Shown: one piece after another, positions 10,639-20,394 of the stretch | How the letters are laid out: each line of letters opens with the position of its first letter | Numbering within the stretch: the first letter of the stretch is position 1 | Source of the DNA: Sycon ciliatum | Lineage: Eukaryota > Porifera > Calcarea > Leucosolenida > Sycettidae | Direction: 5' to 3' | Assembly (NCBI RefSeq): GCF_964019385.1 | Contig: NC_088654.1 | Coordinates: forward strand, 19,336,543-19,400,542 | Length of the DNA stretch: 64,000 nt | Program-made: the position numbers and the translations under genes | Notes under the pieces: generated by a model | The model's database searches: none | Told to the model about the DNA's origin: nothing | What the model saw: the letters and a program-made list of their open reading frames with translations, nothing else

Positions 10639-10776
10639 CCGGGCAAGTTCAAGTCCTGCCGGGCTATTGGTTGGTACTTAAGTGATGAGAACATGGCGCA
10701 AGTATCTATCAACCTGACTGACTTCACAGTCACCTCCATGCACCAAGTCTATGAGGAGTGCAAGGCCATCTCACAG
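10639..10776 (+). CDS. FTCD: FTCD exon e
   Basis: The exon reads PGKFKSCRAIGWYLSDENMA, then QVSINLTDFTVTSMHQVYEE, then CKAISQ. It aligns with FTCD [46 protein letters not shown]. The GWYL-x-(D/E)-x-N-(L/M)-AQVS block is a family signature that contributes to the folate-binding C-terminal FT subdomain. The acceptor is ccggtgtgcag, ending at 10638; the donor is cag^gtacga. The exon is in frame with its neighbours. Confidence 0.95.
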
Positions 10777-10910
10777 GTACGACTACTAGAAACCGCACAG
10801 TATATACGCGTCACTAAATTTTCGCGATCTCTCAGAACCTGTTTCACACAGTTATACACCACTACTCGAAAACGGTCTCTTGGCTACAAATTCTTCCAAA
10901 AATGATAAAA

Positions 10911-10946
10911 GCCAAATTTTCGGGCCAGGCCCGTCTTCAGGAATAA
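10911..10946 (-). ncRNA. Hammerhead-like motif, weak stem I
   Basis: On the minus strand the order is CTGAAGA, a C, GGGC...GCCC hairpin, GAAA, then AATTT. This is the same layout as the better-formed copies at 31694-31728 and 32579-32613. Stem I is only poorly paired here. It lies in an FTCD intron 135 bp after exon e. It is probably a decayed copy of that ribozyme-bearing element. Confidence 0.35.
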
Positions 10947-11135
10947 ACCCTTAGGAAGGGTAGTAGTAATATTTCCACTAAAACTCACCCACATGGTGCC
11001 CGGTAGACCGAGGTGCCTGTAACTCGGAGGTCCGGATGAGAGACATGATAGTACCATTTTCAAAGTTAAACCTAAAGAAACGTCTCGGGCAGCTTTGTTT
11101 GAACGAATCTCGTTGTTTGTTGTGCTGTGCTCTTG

Positions 11136-11138
<3 letters not shown>

Positions 11139-11176
<38 letters not shown>

Positions 11177-11262
11177 TGTGTCTGTGTCTGTGTCTGTGTG
11201 TGTGTGTATGTCTGTGTGTGGGTGTGGGTGTGGGTGGGTGCGTGTGTGTGCGTGCGTGTGTT
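11139..11262. repeat. (TG)n microsatellite before exon f
   Basis: TG-rich repeat with TC and GG interruptions, ending about 10 bp before the AG acceptor at 11271-11272. Confidence 0.95.
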
Positions 11263-11272
11263 TTGTGCTCAG

Positions 11273-11404
11273 TCGTTGAGTCTGGCGGTGGTTGGCTCAC
11301 AGCTAGTTGGTCTAGTTCCCCTGCAGGCCATGCTGGACAGTGCCAGGCACTACATGCACAGCGAGAACCTCTTCATCACCGACGAGGCACAGCAGATACG
11401 CCTG
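11273..11404 (+). CDS. FTCD: FTCD exon f, last recognisable exon
   Basis: The exon reads [20 protein letters not shown], then [20 protein letters not shown], then QIRL. It matches [48 protein letters not shown], the end of the formiminotransferase domain. The acceptor is tgctcag, ending at 11272; the donor is cgc ctg^gttagt. In full-length FTCD the next exons encode the linker and the cyclodeaminase domain. None is found downstream; instead, 20 bp later, a nested pair of DNA transposons begins. The six exons together give 257 in-frame codons. Confidence 0.95.
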
Positions 11405-11607
11405 GTTAGTTTTGCATCTTTATTACTGTAAAAGCCAGATATATAACGAAGTGCTAACTAGAACGAGTTAACGGGGAGAAATCTGACGTTAAAATAGAAA
11501 TCGTTATACAGAAATCGATACATATACTGTCCTATTGAGCGTTGAGAAAAAGTGAGAATCGTTACCTTTGGTACACATAAACCAGTCAATTTTGGGAAAT
11601 CGTTATA

Positions 11608-14056
11608 TGAGCCAGGGACTACAGAAACCACCCTATGGCACTTTTTGGCGAAATTTTTTTTTTCCTCTCAAAATGTTGGTATGGTATGGTAATGTGCTCA
11701 AACAAAATTTCAAGTTGATCTGCGATGGTAAAATGTGCCTAACCACCTATTTAATAATGGCATGTCAATTGAGCGATATAGAGCAAATTTATGTACACAG
11801 TTTGTAATGTTCGTTGTATATCTCCCGGCATTCTTGCTAGTTAGGCAGCCAAGGGAGCTGACTTCCCTCCGAGAAGTACTGAGCCACATTCTTCTCCAGG
11901 TACTGGCGGCGTGCATCTGATATCCCTGGTGCTGGTAATACTGCTGGGCGAACTGCATCCTTGGCTTTCTCCCTGAAGGTTTCATCTTTCAACAGGGTGA
12001 ATGACTCCTCTTCACCGTGGCATTCCTTCCTCATGTGCACCACACCAGGGCTGTCAGAAGCGAACCTGAAGTGCTGATAGTGCCCGATCCCTTTCAGAGG
12101 CTTGAAGATGGTGCTCAGGTAAGTATCCCATTCTCTCCATGACCAGCTGTATGCAAGCGGGGTGTTTGCGGCACATGAGGATGAAGTGCAATCCATGACA
12201 TCTTGCATAGTGTCCATCTCTAACGCACGGAACTTCTTCTTCAGGAGCCCAAAGTAGCCGTCCACTGCACAGCGAGTATGGCCCACTCGCATGAACGAGA
12301 GCTCGATGGTATCTGACATGCCACACATAATGCGCCATGCCATGTAGGCCAGTACAGTTTTATTCTTGTTCTGGCCTACACAGTTGTCCGCGTGAAAGTG
12401 AATGTTCCGTTTCCCATCGGTGTGGCATGTTAGGAACTCATCGAGCATCGATACAACTGCATTCGGGCCGTGCGCCTTCTTTCCATCCTCACCGATCGTT
12501 TGGCCCTCGTGGAACAGGAAGTTCATTTGCCGCTGGCGGGCCTCTTCTGCAATGCCGAATAATTGAACCCTGAAGCGGACCTTGAAATACAGAGGACCGA
12601 CCTGGCGAGTATGAAATGGCAGTTCAAGTTGCTGGGCAAAATCAAATGTATAGTGAACTATGCCCTCAGCTTCATCCAGTGACGCCTGCGCGCCGTCCAC
12701 TAAGTCTCGGTAGTACTGCCGCTCCTCTTGTGCAAGTGATATGTGCGAACGCAGGGCCTGAACACTACATTCCGTCTCTTCCTCTGTACGAGCGACACGA
12801 ATTTTGTCCCGCAGCTTGTCACACAGTGCGCATACGTCTGTCCTTGGCTTCATCACTTTGATGTGTGCTGTCTGTCTCCTCCAAATGCGGCAAAATGACC
12901 TGTAATGAATAGGCGAATACTGTGTGACGGTCTTGGTATAGATGTTGTATGCAGACTTCTTGTTCTTGGATGCTGGTAAGTATACTGGAGGGTCTTCAGC
13001 ACGACCTCGTTCCGCTGCAGGCTGAGGTAGACCGTACATGTTAGCGTATGAATAAATAAACTGCACTACATCCTGCTCCATGTCTGCTGAAATGGCTAAG
13101 TGCTCTGGTATTCTCCCAGTCAAGCCATGGTGTGCCAGTTGAACGACTCCTTTGCTTGCCTTTTTTTGAAGGCGCTTCATTACATGACTTCCAACAGCAT
13201 GAACTGCCATGAACACGTCTTTGCACAACTCGTAACCACGTACATGATAGCGGAAATAGAAAGGTCGATCACCACCACCAGTCGTCGACTTTCGCATGCT
13301 TCCAGTCAGTGCGCCCAGAACAAACTGCTTGAAGCGCTTTTTCGATTCTCGGAGTTTAGAGACTTCAAACATGTAGTCCTCGAGCTGCTGCTCTGGGATG
13401 ACTTTCCAATGATTCTTCGACTTGCATCCACAACCTCTCTCAATCCCATCGCGTATGTCTGAAGACAGGAGACCACGCTTCACCTGCTCCGTCGTCGGTG
13501 GCTCAGGTGCGGGGTCATCTGGCTCGTCATCCGATTCCGAGTAGTCGGTGTCACTCTCCGCGTTTGAAATTTCCGAGCTGTCGGGGCTTGGCGTTTTCGA
13601 CACAACACTAGCAGCACTCGAGCTTGCTGCGACTCCATACGTCTTCTTCTTAGGTGGCATATCATCGCCGTCGCTGTCAGCATCGGTGTCGGAATCGCTC
13701 GCGGACGACTCGTGGGTGCCAGCGCTGAATCCGTAAAAATTCTCGTCGTCCGATTCAAGCGCCTTCGCTATTGCGTCAGGGACTCCACACAGCATCGAGC
13801 TGCGTCGTCTACTAGATGTTGTAGCCATAATCAATCACAGCAAGTGGAGCCTCTTGAGTTACTCGACAATCGCTGGGAATCCTATTGTCTTCACCAAACA
13901 CCTAATCAACATAACAAGAGGACAGCTCTTGAGTCTTGTCGAAACAAAAGTGACGAGTTCTGCGCTTCGCGTAACTTTGAGTCGCGTGACTTTGAAACGT
14001 CATAACTTGATTTTGATATCAAACGTCGTAGGGCGGTTTCTATAGTCCCTGGCTCA
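11608..14056 (-). mobile_element. 2.4-kb DNA transposon with TIRs and TATA target duplication
   Basis: About 30-bp terminal inverted repeats start TGAGCCAGGGACTA at both ends (11608-11637 and 14027-14056 reversed). A directly repeated TATA flanks it at 11604-11607 and 14057-14060. It encloses one long intact minus-strand ORF. Intact ORF plus clean ends suggest recent activity. The 4-bp TATA duplication and the ORF type do not match a superfamily I can name with confidence. Confidence 0.88.
11837..13834 (-). CDS. Putative transposase, DUF7869-type, 665 aa
   Basis: Single uninterrupted ORF. Residues about 30-130 are Ser/Asp/Glu-rich (SSASDSDTDADSDGDD, then PPKKK), probably disordered. The middle (about 140-330) contains a Cys-rich stretch and CALCDKLRDKI. 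The C-terminal half has YTFDFAQQLELPFH and HFHADNCVGQNKNK, then HTRCAVDGYFGLLKKK. This HADNCxGQNKN block is what I know from animal proteins labelled DUF7869. The spaced acidic residues in short beta-like contexts suggest an RNase H-fold nuclease, hence transposase; that is inference supported by the surrounding TIRs. The start at 13834 (MIMATTSS) could also be the second Met, two codons later. No introns are needed. Confidence 0.8.
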   Translation of the reverse strand: MIMATTSSRRRSSMLCGVPDAIAKALESDDENFYGFSAGTHESSASDSDTDADSDGDDMPPKKKTYGVAASSSAASVVSKTPSPDSSEISNAESDTDYSESDDEPDDPAPEPPTTEQVKRGLLSSDIRDGIERGCGCKSKNHWKVIPEQQLEDYMFEVSKLRESKKRFKQFVLGALTGSMRKSTTGGGDRPFYFRYHVRGYELCKDVFMAVHAVGSHVMKRLQKKASKGVVQLAHHGLTGRIPEHLAISADMEQDVVQFIYSYANMYGLPQPAAERGRAEDPPVYLPASKNKKSAYNIYTKTVTQYSPIHYRSFCRIWRRQTAHIKVMKPRTDVCALCDKLRDKIRVARTEEETECSVQALRSHISLAQEERQYYRDLVDGAQASLDEAEGIVHYTFDFAQQLELPFHTRQVGPLYFKVRFRVQLFGIAEEARQRQMNFLFHEGQTIGEDGKKAHGPNAVVSMLDEFLTCHTDGKRNIHFHADNCVGQNKNKTVLAYMAWRIMCGMSDTIELSFMRVGHTRCAVDGYFGLLKKKFRALEMDTMQDVMDCTSSSCAANTPLAYSWSWREWDTYLSTIFKPLKGIGHYQHFRFASDSPGVVHMRKECHGEEESFTLLKDETFREKAKDAVRPAVLPAPGISDARRQYLEKNVAQYFSEGSQLPWLPN

Positions 14057-14180
14057 TATATGCACCTCGTTAGAATAATGGCTTTTACAGTATCACAATA
14101 GCCAGTGGCCAATACTAGATACTAGTGTGAGAGAGGAGAAATAGTGAGGAAGAGTTGGGTGAGCAGGGATTAATGACTAC

Positions 14181-14349
14181 TTAAGTGTACGGGCAGGGTT
14201 GGTCGTTACATGAGCATACAGAGTTGTGCAACAGCAGGGATATCTGGGATTTGAAGAGAGTACGAGAAGGGATTTGGCGAAGCTGGGTGGGCAAGCAATT
14301 AAAGTAATGAAGTGCCTTGTACAGGGGAGAATGGAGACAGCGATCAGTC
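14181..14349 (-). pseudogene. LINE 3' coding end, truncated by the assembly gap
   Basis: The minus-strand frame reads ALHYFNCLPTQLRQIPSRTL, then FKSQISLLLHN, then a stop about 15 residues later. It resembles the last residues of LINE pol proteins (x-W-N-x-L-P-x-x-x-R-x-x-x-S-x-x-x-F-K-x-x-L). The upstream part would lie in or beyond the N gap. Confidence 0.5.
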
Positions 14350-14549
14350 NNNNNNNNNNNNNNNNNNNNNNNNNNNNNNNNNNNNNNNNNNNNNNNNNNN
14401 NNNNNNNNNNNNNNNNNNNNNNNNNNNNNNNNNNNNNNNNNNNNNNNNNNNNNNNNNNNNNNNNNNNNNNNNNNNNNNNNNNNNNNNNNNNNNNNNNNNN
14501 NNNNNNNNNNNNNNNNNNNNNNNNNNNNNNNNNNNNNNNNNNNNNNNNN
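14350..14549. other. Assembly gap, 200 N
   Basis: Exactly 200 unknown bases, a typical scaffold placeholder rather than a measured length. Sequences on either side need not be truly adjacent by this distance. Confidence 1.
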
Positions 14550-15151
14550 CATCGCTATAGCGAGGACGACGCCGATCGGCAAACTCTCGCTCTCAGCCAT
14601 CACCAGCCTCTCAAAACCATCACTTGGCATCCCCCAGAGGTATAGGAGAAAGCCAAAACAGCTCTCAACAAACAAAAGCTAAGGACGATGGAAAGAGAGC
14701 ATGTCAAAAAGAAGACGAACAGTATGAGGTTCAAATGGGTTTGAACACTCGTACCACCAACTATACCACTTTCAATAAATCGTGACGCCATTTTGTTTTA
14801 ACACGCATACGGTCCATTGATTTTAACCAATTCCGTCAATTCTGAAGAGAGGGCGGAATTTCTCTAATTCTGGCGCCAGAATTGCACAGTCGGTGTGTTA
14901 CCGGTCTGGTCATGACTCAAGGGCGCGAAAGGCCTCCCTGGCCCTGGCCGGCGTACGCGCGATCGATCGCGAGGGTGTACGTGATCTCTTAGGGAGTATC
15001 AATGCAGAAGGTGTTGTTTCGCTTGATTCACTAATCTCGGAATTCAGAAAAACAAATAACGAAGTTCTTGATGATAGAATGGCTGCCATAATTAGCCATT
15101 GGCGGACTATGGTCGGCCAATCGTCAAATTATGCTTTTGATTATGCCACAA

Positions 15152-15185
<34 letters not shown>

Positions 15186-15397
15186 GCAATAAGTAGGACG
15201 AGCTGAAGCGACATGTGGACTACTTTATCAACAATGTAAGCGATGGAGACAATGCAAGAAACAATCTAAAGGGTAAAGAAAATACATGTAAGAAGAAAAA
15301 GGGCAATGGAAAAAAAGATGATTCGAACAAGTTTTCGTACAACACTCTTCAGGAATCACCGTTGTACTAAAGAACAAAATGAGAACAAAGGAAATAA
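14550..15397. other. Unannotated stretch after the gap
   Basis: A 99-residue + frame at 14893-15192 matches nothing I know. It runs into an (ATA)n tract at about 15150-15175. No ends of a mobile element are clear. Confidence 0.4.
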
Positions 15398-16626
15398 TAT
15401 GGCCCGATATCTGAGACTTTCGACCTTCGGGGCTACGCGGTTTTTTTGAGAAAACACTAAAAACAAATTTGTTCGCAAAAAAATCGATTCCGTCAAAGCA
15501 AAGTGCAGAGACGACAATGGCGGAAGAAAATTGAAGGCGATTCTTGTGTCAGCTGGTTATTGGGCTCACGGAGCACAGCAGCCGCGATCCCATGGACGGT
15601 GATGCATCGTTCTTTGTGGATATCCTGTCAAGCAGCGACAGCGCTTCTAGTTCTGAGAGCGCATGTCAAGCGAATCGATCGCAAGTGACACGCGGTACTT
15701 ACCTGTCGGGGGCGACGATGATGAGGACTTGGCCTGGATGAGTATGATCAAGGCCAACCACAGTCTGCCTCAGCGATAGCTGCTACAGCTCCAGGCAAGG
15801 ACAACCAGGTGGATTCATGAGGGTACGCCGCTTGCAAGGTCGCTGGGCGCCCTTGCGCGAGTGGCAGAACTGTTTCCTGAGTGTCACGCCAGACCTGCTA
15901 AAACAGCACGAAATGATGCGAGTTTTCTTTGCGACGATGATCCTAAAATGTTGGGATGGCAAGCTCGATACTCGAGCTAATAATGGCGAATCACACCAAC
16001 ACGGAGCACATGAGGCTGGGCAATCTCGAGTAATATTCTGTTACTTTTGAGTTGGTGGTGTGAAACGCTTGTCAGGCTGTGTTACTGATGTTTGGAAATG
16101 GTCAGTCTCCACAAAGTGCAACAAGGCGAATCTGGACGCATTTGCTCTGTTTGACTCCTTCACAATAAGTATGTGAATGCTGTTACATGTATCATGGTGT
16201 TCCGTCAAAATCGGCTGCAGACTATCCTGTCAAGCACGTCCATCACCAGGAGAACAGATAAATCACCTCTCCTTCTAATGCTGCTATTGCTGCTGTTGCA
16301 ACTACACAACCTCAATAAAGTCACGGAATGTTGGAAATGAAGTACCTGAACAGTCAAAACACTTTATTATTAGTTGGCTATTGATATCACGTGGAAACAA
16401 TTTTTGGTGGCTGCAAACACACTGATCTTTCAAAATTGTAAAAAAAAAGAACAATTCATTAACATGACTCCTGACTGTAGAATGCATTTCTACATGGTGA
16501 ATATTGGTCTGATGGCCGTGAAACGAAGTCACAATACTCTATAAAGGCTAGACATCAATTTAAAATAGAAAAGTCAATTTCACCAAAACAGCCCGGAAGG
16601 TCGATTTTCTCAGATATTGGGCCATA
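15398..16626. mobile_element. Degenerate DNA transposon, 1.2 kb, with TIRs
   Basis: The left end TATGGCCCGATATCTGAGA and the right end, which reads TATGGCCCAATATCTGAGA on the opposite strand, are inverted repeats of about 40 bp. They continue with CGACCTTC. Short + frames inside (about 15544-15741 and 15817-16050) are Ser/Glu-rich or carry an LLKQHEMMRVFFATMIL stretch and may be transposase debris. No superfamily assigned; flanking sequence gives no convincing target duplication. Confidence 0.7.
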
Positions 16627-16866
16627 TAGCAATCAAGGTAGGGTGACACGATACAATGACAGCACTGGAATATCGAGGTGCGATTTCTCACAAAAGTGTG
16701 TAGAACACAAGGGTATACAAGTAAGAACTAAGCGTGACAAGTGTGTATCAGCAACAAAAACTAAAAAGTGAGAACGAATGATAATAATAACAATAATAAA
16801 CAAGAAGGTGACAAAACACATTTAGGCACAAGTGGCAACAACGTTGCCACACTACACAAAAGAACA

Positions 16867-18041
16867 TTATTTGAACAATTTTAGGGTAATAACACTATCT
16901 TTCTGGACACACAAATTCGGCTTATGAATGCGCTGACAAACAGCTTCCAAAACTTGTAACTGCAAAAGATAACCATGACGAGCACGGCACAAAACAGAAA
17001 AACAGGAATCAGAATAAGTACGACAACAGTCAGTACTAGAAACCAAATGATTGTATACTGAAGACTTATTACGAGACGGACGCACACAATCTCGACTCAC
17101 GCGCACACCCTCACACTCACTCTCGCCCCCACTCAGTTCACCTTCTCCCTCACTGTCCGAATCAGAACCTGCTCCGTCATCCACAGCGGTTCGACTCTCC
17201 TCCTCATTTGCATCGTCCTGCGTCTCACCTTCACCACCCACGCCAACCGTGAATGCCGTTGCCTTCATGTCAGTCGTCGTCCTTTCCGATTGTTTCCTTT
17301 GTATTTTTACCGTGAATTCATAGGTCCGGTTGTAATCTGCTGTAGATCTCCGTGGTCTGTCATTTGCTGCTTTGTTTTGTGGATTAGTTGTTGCTGTTGT
17401 TGTTGTTGTTGGATGTGAACCTGGTGTTGTTGTTGGATGTGAAGCTGGTGTTGTTGTTGCAGCCATGGTTGTTGGTCTTTTTGTTGAATCCAGCTCTAGT
17501 TCCGGTGGGACAAATCGACCGCCGCGGGTGCTCTCCACCAACACATACCTCGAAGGAGGAGGGTCAGGGGGAGGCAGAGGTGCTGTCACCACTCGAGGCA
17601 CAGCCCCATGCAAAGCACCCAGAGGCACAGACTTAGGCACACCCGAGGGCTGCACCAATGGCGGTTCCGCACGCACCTCCAAAGAGCTGCCAAGCTCAAG
17701 CCCGTCCAACACAGATGTCAGAGGGGGAGCGGCAGACAGCGGCAGGGAACTATCCTGCCGTGTAGGTGATGGGTTTTTCCTAGGCCTCCCGCGTTTGGGC
17801 CTCTCAGATTGCGCACTGGGTGGAAGGATGTGAAGTGGAGTGTGTTGTTTGATACGTGCGTTCAGGTGCTGAACAGTCCTACCCACATACCGACTAGCAC
17901 AATGTCGGCATTCGAAGTTGTAGATAACATGACTGAGGTGGAGGGTTGGTAGGACGTCCTTCCGCACCGTGAACGCACGCATTGTTGTGAAGACTGGCAC
18001 AAAATGTACTGCATAATAAGTACGACGGACGATAGACTTGA
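16867..18041 (-). pseudogene. Penelope-like element 3' coding part with split GIY-YIG nuclease
   Basis: The minus-strand frame is open from the (AAT)n tract at about 18042-18064 to a stop at 16867. It begins in the region upstream of the nuclease (YYAVHFVPVFTTMRAFTV), followed by NFECRHCASRYVGRTVQHLN and ARIKQH. That is the Cys pair plus the GIY-YIG strand typical of Penelope-like elements. Next come an AT-hook-like RPKRGRPRK and about 230 residues of Pro/Thr/Ser- and acid-rich sequence. The second half of the nuclease follows: SSVYNHLVSSTDCC, FSVLCRARHG, then LEAVCQRIHKPNLCVQK. The RT half is missing. The frame is intact, so the truncation is recent or retained. Confidence 0.88.
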
Positions 18042-18059
18042 CTTATTATTATTATTATT

Positions 18060-19050
18060 ATTATTTTTTCTTATTTTGTGAGGGACTTCGCGACACACTT
18101 TGATCGATTCCTGCCCCTTCCATGGCAAACATAGATAGACGGGACGTTTGTGACGTTTGTGTTGATTGATAGCTCCAGTGCTTGGAACGAGGCGGATTCC
18201 GGACCCTCTCGCACCACATAGCCAAACCACAGCAGCCTGCGTCGCCGGCATGTGGCACTAACTGGAGATTGTTTTGTTTCTGTGTATAAGTTGTTATTTG
18301 TGATGCGTTGCGGGTAGACAATCTGCAGCAGTACGCGTAGCTTCCTCCGTTGCCATTTGTCCAGTTTGTCGTTCAGCAATTTGGACAGAGTCCACAATCC
18401 GCAATTGTATAGAAGGATCGGCATTATGAGGCAGTTAAACATACACAGTCGGGATTGAAAGGAATGCCGTCTCCAAGAAATCGAACCAAACGCCCTGTTT
18501 GCTTTTGAGATTCTCATGTCCACGTCTTCTGCAGAGCCCAAAGAACCCAGAAGTTTGATTGATCTCCATTCGTTGCTGTTTCTTGTAACATCAACATATA
18601 TAATTTAGTTTTCTGTGTATAGGTTGTCTTCGTTAAATATAGGTTCACACTCAGCAACGAGAGCCTTCGCCTCATCGTCATTTCGGTTATGCAGAGTAGT
18701 ATCGTCAGCGTACTGCGTTGTTGGAGCAGGCATTGGTGAGCGAATTGTGCATCTTTCCCTGATCTTGCGCATTGTGCCTTCTGCATATGTTATGAACATA
18801 ATAGGGGACATCGGGTCTCCCTGGACCACTCCGATGTTAGTTGGGAAAGGGGGACTCAGGGAGCCACTCAGCTTGATCCTGGCTGTCGTGTTGGAAAGTA
18901 GAGACTTGATGGTTGTTGTGCTGATATCTGCTTCCTATAACCTGCCAAGTGCTGTGGTGCGAATTATAGTGTCAAAAGCACCAGAGAAATCTAGAAGGGT
19001 GACGGAATATGTCCAGTTGCCAAGCAAGGCCCGCTCACACAGCGACCTTG
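18060..19050 (-). pseudogene. RTE-like LINE reverse transcriptase, downstream part
   Basis: Minus-strand blocks in order: LLDFSGAFDTI (RT block A, about 18975), VVQGDPMSPIMF (block B), TTQYADDTTLHNR (catalytic YADD, about 18700). Then come the thumb and C-terminal parts: FNCLIMPILLYNCGLWTLSK, RRRRLLWFGYVVRE (18071-18541). At least two frameshifts and an in-frame stop near 18935 break the frame. The upstream part resumes at 19892-19940 beyond an inserted Mutator-like element. The C-terminal R-R-L-L-W-F-G-Y motif resembles RTE-like and related clades. Confidence 0.8.
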
Positions 19051-19882
19051 TGTAAAATACACCATCAGCGGTTGAGCGGGTCTACGACAGGTCACAGCGA
19101 GACAGCTCACAGCGCGACAACTCACAGCGAGACAAGTCACAGCGAGACAACTCACAGTGTCGTCAACTCACAGTCAAGACAACTCACAACCAAGACAACT
19201 CACTGCGCGACAACTCACAGTGTCGACAACTCACAGTGTCGACAACTCACAGCGTCCTTATTTTATGTAATGGTGCAATGAAGACCTGGAGTCTGTATAT
19301 ATGAAATGCCAAGTTCGCAGCAACTCCTCATAGAAACTCATCCTTCGTCATGGTCTCAAACGACCGGAGTATGGCACGAAGTCGCTTGTCCTGATCTTCA
19401 TACTTCCTCCTCTTCTTCGGAGCCTCATAGCCTGCATTTTCCCTCTCCACACACTGCTCCACCATTGCCTGCTCGACAAAAATACCATCCAGGAATTTCC
19501 AAATTGTGGGATGATGACACAGTCGATGGTAGACAAAAACTTGCGGTACAGAACACAATAATTCTGTTGTCCACAGTTTCCGGTCCACTGTCGTAGAGAA
19601 GGAAGACGTCCCCACCCTTCGTTTCTTGATAGCGCTCCGGCAACTGGAGGTCTTGCAGTGTGCCTGGGTTCGGCGGAATGTTCTGAACCCGCAGCCGATC
19701 GCGGTGTGGCTGTGAATTGTCGCGCTGTGAGCTGGGGTGGCTGTGAGTTGTCTTGGCTGTGACTTGTCTCGCTGTGAGTTGACGACACTGTGAGTTGTCT
19801 TGGCTGTGAGTTGACGACACTGTGAGCTGTCGGCTGTGAGTTGTCGCGCTGTGAGCTGTCTCGCGGTGACCTGTCGTGTTCC
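19049..19882 (-). mobile_element. Internally deleted Mutator-like element with repeat-rich TIRs
   Basis: Inverted arms begin ACGACAGGTCAC at 19084 and 19877 (reverse). They consist of tandem 13-bp units (GACAACTCACAGC on the left; complement on the right) for about 170 bp each. A 9-bp repeat CAGCGACCT at 19040-19048 and 19883-19891 fits the 9-bp target duplication of Mutator-like elements, and the LINE it interrupts resumes on the far side. Between the arms, minus-strand pieces read NIPPNPGTLQDLQLPERYQ, FLLYDSGPE, IIVFCT, then HPTIWKFLDGIFVEQAMVEQ and PKKRRKYEDQDKRL. These are N- and C-terminal blocks of animal MULE-type transposases with the catalytic core deleted. The left end carries about 35 bp outside the matching TIR. 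Confidence 0.8.
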
Positions 19883-19891
19883 CAGCGACCT

Positions 19892-19940
19892 GGACGAAAT
19901 CCAGCCTGGGTTTCAGAGACATAAACTGTGATGCCACAAT
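19892..19940 (-). pseudogene. Upstream piece of the interrupted RTE-like LINE
   Basis: The minus strand reads SETQAGFRPGR. This is the RT block (Q-x-G-F-R-x-G-R-S) that directly precedes the LLDFSGAFD block found on the other side of the Mutator-like insertion at 18975. It confirms that the LINE was split by the insertion. Confidence 0.75.
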
Positions 19941-20035
19941 TATCCCAACAAATATGCTGAATTATGCTCGGTTCCACTATGTCTATGTATTCACGCTGTA
20001 CATAGAGGATTGAGAAACTACGCATACACACACGG

Positions 20036-20392
20036 CCATGCCCTAAGCATAATTTTTGTCTAAACCGAAAGATTATGCCGACCTTGCACGTTGGAATCCG
20101 TATATTATGTCAGAGCATAATATTTTGACGAAATCCAAAGATTATGCTAAATATTATGCCGGCATAATCCGCAAAGGGCTATGACAAGGAGTCGTAACTG
20201 GGGTATTTAAAAAAAAAACCATCTGCAGGCTTTCTGACAAAGCTGTATTACATGTATGCCCCTACAAAATTTTTGTCTAAACCGAAAGATTATGCCGACC
20301 TTACACGTGTATTATGCCCGAGCATAATATTTTGATGAAATCCCAAGATTATGCCAAATATTATGCCGGCATAATCCGCCATGGGCTAGCCA
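20036..20392. repeat. Two-copy direct repeat, about 135 bp, rich in GCATAAT
   Basis: The block around 20050-20183 recurs at 20265-20391. Shared strings include TTTTTGTCTAAACCGAAAGA, TTATGCCGACCTT, and AATATTATGCCGGCATAATC. Many short inverted GCATAAT/ATTATGC pairs lie inside. It could be two copies of a short element or one element with long direct terminal repeats; no protein is encoded. Confidence 0.75.
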
Positions 20393-20394
20393 CG

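Larger units (their letters stand above)
11424..14092. mobile_element. Mariner-like MITE carrying a nested transposon
   Basis: The left end TACTGTAAAAGCCA (11424-11437) and the right end TGGCTTTTACAGTA (14079-14092) are inverted repeats. Similarity continues inward for about 30 bp (TAACGAAGTGC versus TAACGAGGTGC). TA at each border fits a Tc1/mariner target site. Without the inner transposon the element is only about 220 bp and non-coding. Confidence 0.8.
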
